This document shows, one piece after another, positions 4,917 through 10,833 of a stretch of 10,833 nt of DNA. Positions within the stretch are counted from its first letter, which is position 1, and every line of letters starts with the position of its first letter. The position numbers and the translations under genes are program-made. The notes under the pieces were generated by a model that was not told where the DNA came from, did not search any database, and saw only the letters and a list, made by a program, of their open reading frames with translations. The stretch lies in NCBI GenBank assembly GCA_948960675.1, contig CARDPF010000090.1, positions 1 through 10,833 of the forward strand, read 5' to 3'. This DNA is from an uncultured Eisenbergiella sp. (lineage in GTDB: Bacteria > Bacillota > Clostridia > Lachnospirales > Lachnospiraceae).

Positions 4917-6114
4917 ATTTCGTATAATTGTCAAAATAACCCTGCACCAGAATGATGGGCGTTCCTTTGTCCCCACTGCCGCTGGTCAGGTCACAGAGGG
5001 AACCGATCAAATCGGTCAGCCGTCTGGGTGTGGTTCCCTGGGTCACCATGGTTCCCACCAAGCTTTGCGCTTTCTCGTCCTTTTTGCGGATATAATCCGA
5101 AATTGCCTCTTTCAAGGCATCACCGGAAAGCTCCGCAAAATCGTTGTCCGCCAGGTATTTCAGTTTCACCTCATTAGGGGTTCCTTCCAGTCCCTTGGTG
5201 TAAGCGGGGGAAACCACCGGATCCGCCAATTCCCAGATTTTACCCACGGGATCCTTGAACGCACCGTCCCCGTAAATCATGACTTCAATCTGCTTGCCTG
5301 TCTTTTCCACCAGACTTTTCTGGATACTGTCCACCATCTCCTGACAGCGAATCGGGAACAGCTTCACCGTCTCCTCCGTCGCCTTATTGGAGCCAAGCAG
5401 TCCGAACCGGTCATTATACCCACTGCCATCCACACTCTTTGTCATGATTTCATCCAGCGTATATACTTTCTGCGCACCATTTTTCAAGAGCGTATTCTTC
5501 GTCCGGAAACGGCTGTGAATGTCACAGGCCAAAACCGATTTTGTGTACGCCAGAATCGCCTTGGGCTGGTTTGCAAAAATGACCTCCACTTCGGCCCCTG
5601 CCTCGCGAATCAGGTTTTTATAGTACTCCACATAATCCACTCCGGTAAACACATGCTTCTTGTAGCCGAACAGTTCCCGGTACCTCTCCTCCGTGAGCAC
5701 GTCCGTCCAGGGGTTTACGCCCTTTTCGTCCATTTCCTCTTCGTCAATCAAATGGTTGCCCACCTCGTCGGAAGGATAACTTAGCATCAGCACGATTTTA
5801 CGGCAGCCTTTGGCAATCCCCTTTAAGCAGATTGCAAACCGGTTACGGCTTAAGATCGGAAACAATACCCCAACGGTATCGTCCCCGAATTTGTCTTTCA
5901 CATCTTTTGCAATTTGGTCTATCCCTGCATAGTTGCCCTGCGCACGCGCCACAACGGCTTCCGTAACCGCCACCACGTCCCTGTCGCGCAACGCAAATCC
6001 CTCGCTTTCGGCCGCCGCCAAAACGGAATCCACCACAATTGTGGCAAGGTCGTCCCCCTGCCGGATAATCGGAGCCCTAACGCCTCTGGATACGGTTCCC
6101 ACCAATCGTTCCAT
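4915..6114 (-). CDS. CofE-like protein (coenzyme F420-0:L-glutamate ligase family)
   Basis: A 399-residue member of the F420_ligase (CofE) family. True CofE adds gamma-linked glutamate to coenzyme F420-0 using GTP. Recognisable pieces are the N-terminal strand-loop IIRQGDDLATIVVDS, the VTEAVVARAQGNY segment (residues 50-62, matching the family's S-K-A-E-G stretch), a Rossmann-like middle (GCRKIVLMLSYPSDEVGN), and YGDGAFKDPVGKIWELADPV (281-300), which parallels the D-x-F-G-R-P-W region of CofE. It is longer than archaeal CofE, as in the Firmicutes subgroup. No F420 biosynthesis gene is nearby, and Clostridia of this type are not known for F420, so a different acid-amine ligation is likely. The ATG at 6114 was chosen for AGGAG 8 bases upstream; 17 further in-frame codons upstream come from a repeat. 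Confidence 0.85.
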   Translation of the reverse strand: MERLVGTVSRGVRAPIIRQGDDLATIVVDSVLAAAESEGFALRDRDVVAVTEAVVARAQGNYAGIDQIAKDVKDKFGDDTVGVLFPILSRNRFAICLKGIAKGCRKIVLMLSYPSDEVGNHLIDEEEMDEKGVNPWTDVLTEERYRELFGYKKHVFTGVDYVEYYKNLIREAGAEVEVIFANQPKAILAYTKSVLACDIHSRFRTKNTLLKNGAQKVYTLDEIMTKSVDGSGYNDRFGLLGSNKATEETVKLFPIRCQEMVDSIQKSLVEKTGKQIEVMIYGDGAFKDPVGKIWELADPVVSPAYTKGLEGTPNEVKLKYLADNDFAELSGDALKEAISDYIRKKDEKAQSLVGTMVTQGTTPRRLTDLIGSLCDLTSGSGDKGTPIILVQGYFDNYTK

Positions 6115-6130
6115 ATTCTTATCTCCTTTG

Positions 6131-6172
6131 CCTTCCTGCGTAATGGCATGCCAGCAATGGCACATGCCAGTT
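6131..6172. repeat. 42-bp diverged repeat, copy B (before CofE-like gene)
   Basis: The partner of 4875-4916. It ends 17 bases before the CofE-like start codon and directly adjoins its ribosome binding site. Minus-strand TGGCATG and CATGCCA form a 7-bp stem around a 12-base loop. It adds an artificial N-terminal extension to the CofE-like reading frame. Confidence 0.65.
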
Positions 6173-6234
6173 TATTATGAAAATCAAAACCATTGTATAT
6201 ATGGCCGCTTTTCCACAACCTAAAAGCCATTACC

Positions 6235-6263
6235 ATTATAATCGCAATTATGCAATTGGGCAA
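6235..6263 (-). promoter_or_regulatory. Promoter of the CofE-like / acetyltransferase unit
   Basis: Minus-strand TTGCCC (6263-6258) and a perfect TATAAT (6240-6235) with a 17-base spacer. The expected start is near 6228, giving an untranslated leader of about 115 bases that contains repeat copy B. Confidence 0.68.
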
Positions 6264-6470
6264 GTCTAAATTTCACGGAAATTGTTACCCGCAGTGGAGC
6301 AGTATTACTGTTCATGGGTATGAGAAAATGATGCAGGCGCAAGGGGCGGTTTTTGCGTAGCAAAACTCGCAATACCGACCCGAATCGTTACTATTAAAAT
6401 TCCAAAACCTGCAAGCCGTCCACAAGCCGCCCGGGCCTTGGCCCCGCATAATTGATTTTTGTGGCAAAAA
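6264..6470. other. Intergenic DNA between the promoter and the lipoprotein terminator
   Basis: No gene supported. It contains a weak TTTTGC/GCAAAA hairpin (6351-6365) and GGGCC-TT-GGCCC (about 6433-6444). CGTTACTATT near 6386 also occurs near 403. The short reading frames here look random. Confidence 0.35.
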
Positions 6471-6474
6471 GAAA

Positions 6475-6498
6475 TACCCCGCCACAAGCGGCGGGGTA
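6475..6498 (-). terminator. Strong intrinsic terminator after the lipoprotein gene (bidirectional)
   Basis: TACCCCGCC (6475-6483) and GGCGGGGTA (6490-6498) form a perfect 9-bp GC-rich stem with a 6-base loop, 19 bases past the lipoprotein stop codon. Six T follow on the plus strand, and ATTTCTTTTT follows on the minus strand, so it can stop transcription both ways. It is probably also the end point for readthrough from the ABC operon. Confidence 0.88.
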
Positions 6499-6517
6499 CT
6501 TTTTTGACTTTCATGGC

Positions 6518-7390
6518 TTATTTCGCAGCCGTCACGGAAATGATGTGGGGATTTACACCCTCATACCAATAGAGGAAGCCTTCCATATCGACGGTATCGC
6601 CAACCTTGAGTTCTTTCACTGCGGCATATACATCCGTGGTCTTGTCACACAGATAGGACTCCACTGTGAACGTATAGGTCTCGCCGTTCAACGATACATT
6701 GAAATACAGGTCGTCGCCGTCCTGGCCGGAACCGTCCCAGTTATACAAAAACGCGGCTTCATTGCCGTCCGCATCCTTGCTGGCCTCCACGGTCATTCCT
6801 TTAAAGGATACGTACTGGTTCTGATGGTCGATCAGTTCATCCTTCCCCAAAAGATCGGTGACATCCAGTGCGGAAGCCACATAATTGCCCTCCACAATCT
6901 CAAAGGTTGCGTCGATGATTTCCACTTCGCCGGACCATTCCGCCTTATAACCGGTCACTTTGATCTTGGTTCCGGGCGTCAGCTTCTCATAATCCTCCTC
7001 GGAGCAGGCCATATTGTACAGGAAATAGGCGCCGTCCTCATCCTGGGAATACACGGTAGCCTTATCCTCCCACCAGGACTGCTTCGCCTGCACATAAGTC
7101 TCCACCACCACTTCGGAATCCAGCGGGGCCGCCACATACTCGGCATAAGTCATTACCCCTGCGGTCTGGCTGTCCGCAGCGCTCTCTGTCTCCGGGACAG
7201 CTTCTGTGGAAGCAGCCACCTCCTGCGTCTCGGGAGTCGTCTCCGGTACGGAAACCTCCTCGCTTGCCGCCACGGATTCCACCGCTTCAGACGAAGCGAC
7301 AGGCTCTTTGGCCGCGTCACCGGAATTGCCGCAGCCCACACAGGCAGATACCAGCAGCAAAGTCAACAGGTACGATGTAAATTTTTTCAT
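6518..7390 (-). CDS. Secreted lipoprotein with two OB-fold-like segments
   Basis: A 290-residue lipoprotein of unknown function. MKKFTSYLLTLLLVSACVGC is a lipoprotein signal with two candidate lipidated cysteines, C17 (LVSAC) and C20 (CVGC). Residues about 23-76 are a low-complexity linker made of E, S, A, V, T and P, probably spanning the cell wall. Two beta-rich segments follow, about 78-170 (MTYAEYVAAPLDSEVVVETY, then GTKIKVTGYKAEW) and 175-290 (NQYVSFKGMTVEA, then VGDTVDMEGFLYWYEG). Both show the length and the K-V-G-D/G-T-K plus V-x-G pattern of OB-fold modules found in Gram-positive surface proteins. The ATG at 7390 was chosen because AGGAGAG sits 4-5 bases upstream; the longer reading frame to 7495 starts within the promoter. 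It has its own promoter. The OB-fold call is by eye; the ligand is not known. Confidence 0.85.
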   Translation of the reverse strand: MKKFTSYLLTLLLVSACVGCGNSGDAAKEPVASSEAVESVAASEEVSVPETTPETQEVAASTEAVPETESAADSQTAGVMTYAEYVAAPLDSEVVVETYVQAKQSWWEDKATVYSQDEDGAYFLYNMACSEEDYEKLTPGTKIKVTGYKAEWSGEVEIIDATFEIVEGNYVASALDVTDLLGKDELIDHQNQYVSFKGMTVEASKDADGNEAAFLYNWDGSGQDGDDLYFNVSLNGETYTFTVESYLCDKTTDVYAAVKELKVGDTVDMEGFLYWYEGVNPHIISVTAAK

Positions 7391-7493
7391 TTTCTCTCCT
7401 CTTTGGGCTCTCCTAAGCAAAAAGCCCCAAAATCTGATTGATAAACTCCCAGCGAACCGTTCAGGTAAACCCAAACGGCTACACTTCGAGATC

Positions 7494-7521
7494 ATTATAC
7501 ACGAATTTTTTTGAAAATCAA
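7494..7521 (-). promoter_or_regulatory. Promoter of the lipoprotein gene
   Basis: Minus-strand TTGATT (7521-7516) and a perfect TATAAT (7499-7494) are spaced by 16 bases. The -35 box overlaps the stop codon of the upstream binding-protein gene. The leader of about 97 bases can form a short GGGCT/AGCCC stem ahead of the ribosome binding site. I see no terminator between the binding-protein gene and this promoter. Confidence 0.75.
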
Positions 7522-9143
7522 GAGTGTTGCCTTTTTTTTACCAGTGAAAAGACGACGTATGCAAGAATCAGCACCCAGGCTGCCCCAAGGGCCGAAAGCA
7601 AAACCATGGCCGTGGGAGGGAGTTTTCCCAATTCGGCCTTACCGGTAAATGCCTCACCCTGCCTGTCCCCCTGGTCCAGATGGTACAACGAGGCGGCATC
7701 CATAAACAGCTTTTCCATATAGGCATCATCCACGGTTTTTTTTCTCCGGACGGATTTTACCGTATCCTCAATCAAGTGTCCCGCTGCATCCCTAAGGGAG
7801 GCCGAACCGTTGAACACCGGGGTCACAAAGGTATGATCCGTCTGCTCCAAAAGAAGTCTGGACGCCTTGATCTTGACGTCGTAATGCAGCCCGTTATCCT
7901 GCCCGCCAGCGGACAAATATTCCAGATAGCCTGCATCCTGCTGCGCTTTTTGGGTCACGGGCACATACCCTTCCGTCTGTGCATAGGCAATCTGTACTTC
8001 ATTGGTCAAAAGGTACTGGGCAAACAGCCAGGAAGCCAATACCTCCTGCGGGTCGCTCTTATTAAAGACGCATAGCGACGGCCCCTGAGAAATCATCTGT
8101 GGGGCGTTTGTGTCAAACTGCGGAACCGCCATGACCGCCGTCTCGAATTCCACCAATTTCTCCGGACTGATATCGCAAAGCGGCGCATTTGTCCCCATCC
8201 AGGTAGCCCCCGCCGTGGAATCCACTGCAAAAATGCACTGCCCGGCATTCAAAAAATTAGCCGGATAGCTGGAAATTTTAAAGGTGGAAAAAGCTTCCGT
8301 TTTGGCATGGGCCGCGATTTCGGAAAGCAATTGCTTTGTGGTATCGTTAAACAACAGCATTTCCCCTTCCCCGGTGGAATATCCCGCCCCTTTTTGCTTT
8401 AGCATCTGAATCATCATGTTGTCCGTGGATTTGTAGATGAAAGGAATCATCACCTTCTGCCCGTTAACCAAAAAGCTGCCATCCCCGTCCTTTTCCATCG
8501 CCGCCTCGGAAACCTCCCAGACAAAATCCCAGGTCAGCGCCTCCGGAAGTTCATACCCCAGGGCCTCCACATAGGTTTTGTTGATATAGCAGGCTTCCGT
8601 GGAACGCATATAAGGAACCGCATAGTAATGGCCGTCAATCACACACTCGTCCAGAAATTTCGGTATCATCTCCTCTTTTGTGGGCGCGTCATACAAAAGG
8701 CCGCTTCCGCCAAACCCATATTGCGGATCCTCCAACAGTTCGTCCAACGGTGCCACCAGATTCGCGCCGGTCAGGTAAGTGGCGATATGATCCGGATAAG
8801 TAATGCACACATTGGGCGTGGTATTGGTGGCGATATTGGTGATTACATCGTTATAAATTTTCCCATAATCCGTATAAAGCCGCAGGTTTACCGTAATATT
8901 GGGATAAAGCCGTTCGAAATCCGCTATCGCTTTCTCATAAATACGTGTCTGTGTCTTATTGGTATCGTTTTTCGCCCAAAAGGTGATCTCGTATTCCCTC
9001 TTGTCGTTAAATTCCTCCGGAACCGCAAAGGCAGACAATCCCTTGGACCCATGACAGCCGCCCAGAAGGACAAGCATGGCGGCCAGACACACAAGGATAC
9101 CGGCCCGTACCGGTATGATGCTTTTGTTTTTCTTTTTCCTCAT
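7518..9143 (-). CDS. Carbohydrate ABC transporter substrate-binding lipoprotein with C-terminal membrane helix
   Basis: A 541-residue family-1 extracellular solute-binding protein. The signal peptide ends in LLGGC, giving lipidated C30. The YEITFWAKNDTNKTQ strand, FERLYPNITVNLRL, and the hinge-region WMGTNAPLCDI and YVPVTQKAQ stretches fit sugar-binding proteins of the UgpB/MalE type. The substrate cannot be read from the sequence. It is longer than the usual 420-450 residues. The C-terminus adds a linker and a clear membrane helix, TAMVLLSALGAAWVLILAYV (about 511-534), followed by the basic tail KKRQHS. The protein may therefore be anchored at both ends. Start: the ATG at 9143 has GGAGG 9 bases upstream, and its ATGA overlaps the stop of the MalG-type permease, indicating translational coupling. 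Confidence 0.92.
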   Translation of the reverse strand: MRKKKNKSIIPVRAGILVCLAAMLVLLGGCHGSKGLSAFAVPEEFNDKREYEITFWAKNDTNKTQTRIYEKAIADFERLYPNITVNLRLYTDYGKIYNDVITNIATNTTPNVCITYPDHIATYLTGANLVAPLDELLEDPQYGFGGSGLLYDAPTKEEMIPKFLDECVIDGHYYAVPYMRSTEACYINKTYVEALGYELPEALTWDFVWEVSEAAMEKDGDGSFLVNGQKVMIPFIYKSTDNMMIQMLKQKGAGYSTGEGEMLLFNDTTKQLLSEIAAHAKTEAFSTFKISSYPANFLNAGQCIFAVDSTAGATWMGTNAPLCDISPEKLVEFETAVMAVPQFDTNAPQMISQGPSLCVFNKSDPQEVLASWLFAQYLLTNEVQIAYAQTEGYVPVTQKAQQDAGYLEYLSAGGQDNGLHYDVKIKASRLLLEQTDHTFVTPVFNGSASLRDAAGHLIEDTVKSVRRKKTVDDAYMEKLFMDAASLYHLDQGDRQGEAFTGKAELGKLPPTAMVLLSALGAAWVLILAYVVFSLVKKRQHS

Positions 9144-10003
9144 CCTTTCGTCCCTCCCCTTGACACACCGGCCATCACCTTATTGCGAAACAGCAGAAAC
9201 AAAACGATAAGGGGAATGGAAATGACTACCACCGCCGCCATCATCGCCGGTATGTTTTCACGTCCGAATCCGTTTTCCCGGATTTCCTGGATTCCGTTGG
9301 AAACCAGATAATAATTTTCGTCGTCCGTGATAAGCCGGGGCCACACATAAGAATTCCAGCACTCGATCACCTTTAGGATCGTAATGGTGATCAGGGTGGG
9401 TTTTGCAATCGGCACCATCACCCTAAGCAGGTATTTAAAGTCCGAAGTGCCGTCCACCTTGGCCGCATAGTAGAGGCTGTCGGGTATCTGCTCAAAGTTC
9501 TCCTTTAAAAGGTAGATATAGAACACGGAGGTGACGGAGGGCAGAATCAATCCGGCAAAGGAGTTGCGCAGGTTCAGGTTCGTGACCGTCACAAAGTTCG
9601 TGATCACCACCAGTTCGTTGGGAATCATCATCAGGGAAAGGAACAAAACAAAAGCGGCGTTTTTCCCCCGGAACGAAAGCCTGGCAAAGGCAAAAGCGGC
9701 CAGCGTAATCACTGCCAGCATAATGGCCGTGGTAATCACGGTAAAAACCGCCGTATTCCAAAAATACCGGGCCAGCGGTACGGCGCTAAAGGCTTCCGCA
9801 TAATTTTCCAGCGTGGGCGACAGCGTAAAAAACTGCGGCACATATTCCGAGTTGTATGCGCCATATCCTTTGAGGGACGTCAGCACCATCCAGTAAAATG
9901 GAAACAATACCAAAATCGCCCAAAAAACCAAAAGCACATAAGTAACCGCCGCTACGGCCCCGTTTTTCATCCTGGTCTTTTTTTCGAGCCTTATATAATC
10001 CAT
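9140..10003 (-). CDS. MalG-type carbohydrate ABC transporter permease
   Basis: A 287-residue inner-membrane permease, full length for the MalG/UgpE/AraQ family. Predicted membrane segments are near 17-40, 83-107, 113-135, 147-166, 203-221 and 254-273. The EAA loop that docks on the ATPase lies at about 178-200 (LYYAAKVDGTSDFKYLLRVM, then VP), with the expected D-G and distal P. It is preceded 13 bases upstream by the MalF-type gene and overlaps the binding-protein gene by 4 bases, so the three form one operon. No ATPase gene is seen; many importers of this class share a distant MsmK-type ATPase. The ATG at 10003 has a GAGGGG ribosome binding site 8 bases upstream. Confidence 0.94.
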   Translation of the reverse strand: MDYIRLEKKTRMKNGAVAAVTYVLLVFWAILVLFPFYWMVLTSLKGYGAYNSEYVPQFFTLSPTLENYAEAFSAVPLARYFWNTAVFTVITTAIMLAVITLAAFAFARLSFRGKNAAFVLFLSLMMIPNELVVITNFVTVTNLNLRNSFAGLILPSVTSVFYIYLLKENFEQIPDSLYYAAKVDGTSDFKYLLRVMVPIAKPTLITITILKVIECWNSYVWPRLITDDENYYLVSNGIQEIRENGFGRENIPAMMAAVVVISIPLIVLFLLFRNKVMAGVSRGGTKG

Positions 10004-10016
10004 CCCAATTCCCCCC

Positions 10017-10833
10017 TCAATAATGGACTTTTTTCCTGCTGACCAGCAGATTGATACATGTGATCGTCAGCACAATCGCAAACAGCAAAACAGCCGCTGC
10101 GGAAGCGTAGGAAGGATAGCCGCCGCTGTCCCCGTAGAGCATATCATAGACGTAGCCCACAATGGTATTCATACCCGCCGCATTCAAATTGGTTCCAAAA
10201 AGGGCCACCGCATCGCTATAAGCTTTAAACGCGCCGATAAATCCGGTGATCACCAGATAAAAAATCATCGGGGAGATCATCGGCAGGGTAATCCGCCAAA
10301 AAATTCTCGCCTTCGAAGTGCCGTCCACCCGGGCAGCTTTATAATAGTCCGGATTCACTGATAACAGTGCGCTGGTCAAAATCAGGATTTTAAAAGGCAT
10401 GACCACCCACACCGTATAAAAGCACAGCACAAACATTTTTGCCCAGTACGGGCCGTCAATAAAATCCACGCTGCCTGCCCCAAACCAGTGCAGCAAAAGA
10501 TTGACAAGACCGTCGGAATACGCCGTCTTTTTAAACAGAATCATAAATACCAGCCCCACAGCCAGCGTATTGGTTACATACGGCAGAAAATACACCGTCT
10601 GAAACAGCTTTTGCAGCTTTTTGACGGAGGCAAGCGCCAGGGAAACCAACAGCGCAATGCCGGTGGAAAGCGGCACCGTTATCATCACCAGCACAAACGT
10701 ATTTTTGACCGCCTGCAAAAAATAAGGGTCGTGCAGGACATAGGAATAATTGTACCAGCCCGTCCCAAAGTACGTCTGGGACGCAAAATTATATCCCTCC
10801 TCAAACGAATAGACAAAAACGTCTATCAGGGGA
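10017..10833 (-). CDS. MalF-type carbohydrate ABC transporter permease, 5' end missing
   Basis: A sugar-importer permease open to the right edge; 271 codons are visible. The frame stays open past the TTG at 10718 up to the window end (upstream residues include FEEGYNFASQTYFGTGWYN and NYSYVLHDPYF, the family's periplasmic strand before the second helix), so the true start lies outside. The core has five membrane segments and the EAA loop YYKAARVDGTSKARIFWRIT followed by LP, which pairs with the ATPase. It forms a heterodimer with the MalG-type protein encoded next. The first helix and part of the N-terminal region are missing because of the window edge, not because the gene is broken. Confidence 0.93.
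   Translation of the reverse strand, partial: PLIDVFVYSFEEGYNFASQTYFGTGWYNYSYVLHDPYFLQAVKNTFVLVMITVPLSTGIALLVSLALASVKKLQKLFQTVYFLPYVTNTLAVGLVFMILFKKTAYSDGLVNLLLHWFGAGSVDFIDGPYWAKMFVLCFYTVWVVMPFKILILTSALLSVNPDYYKAARVDGTSKARIFWRITLPMISPMIFYLVITGFIGAFKAYSDAVALFGTNLNAAGMNTIVGYVYDMLYGDSGGYPSYASAAAVLLFAIVLTITCINLLVSRKKVHY

Noticed and set aside
4525..5784. A 419-codon plus-strand frame across the acetyltransferase and CofE-like genes
   Set aside because: It is antisense to two well-supported genes, spans their intergenic repeat, and has His/Arg/Pro-rich shadow composition.
6305..6514. A 69-codon minus-strand frame after the lipoprotein gene
   Set aside because: It begins inside the strong terminator hairpin region and lacks a ribosome binding site. 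Composition looks random.
1..10833. CRISPR array, tRNA or rRNA genes, or a defence or biosynthetic cluster
   Set aside because: No regularly spaced direct repeats, cloverleaf sequences or rRNA stretches were seen. The genes present do not resemble a known defence system.

Overview
The window looks like a piece of chromosome from a gut-type Clostridia, most likely a Lachnospiraceae member. I infer this from the moderate GC content, the near-consensus TTGACA/TATAAT promoters and AGGAG ribosome binding sites, and the gene families present. No 16S or other marker gene is available to test it. Every gene I can support lies on the minus strand, so the window reads from its right end to its left end.

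Right end, 10833 to 6475: the tail of a carbohydrate ABC importer operon. It holds a MalF-type permease cut by the window edge, a MalG-type permease, and a substrate-binding lipoprotein that also carries a C-terminal membrane helix. Next comes a separately promoted lipoprotein with a low-complexity linker and two OB-like segments, closed by a strong hairpin terminator at 6475-6498.

Middle, 6263 to 4388: a promoter drives a CofE-type (F420_ligase family) protein and then a GNAT acetyltransferase. The same diverged repeat of about 42 bp sits just upstream of the ribosome binding site of each gene.

Left part, 4267 to 1: two transcription units each begin with a good promoter, followed by what reads as a yybP-ykoY (manganese) riboswitch with its own terminator hairpin. 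The first unit feeds a flotillin/SPFH protein. The second feeds a gene cut by the left edge, whose first 26 codons match the start of a sodium/calcium (CaCA) antiporter. In both leaders the P1 helix and the terminator share bases, so they are mutually exclusive, as expected for an ON switch. Between the two units lies a solitary tyrosine recombinase flanked by intergenic DNA rich in hairpins and diverged repeats, including a 93-base hairpin with perfect 25-bp arms.

The most interesting point is the apparent manganese-responsive flotillin unit lying close to a riboswitch-controlled cation antiporter. The recombinase with its foldable flanking DNA is the second. I see no CRISPR array, tRNA, rRNA or recognised defence system.
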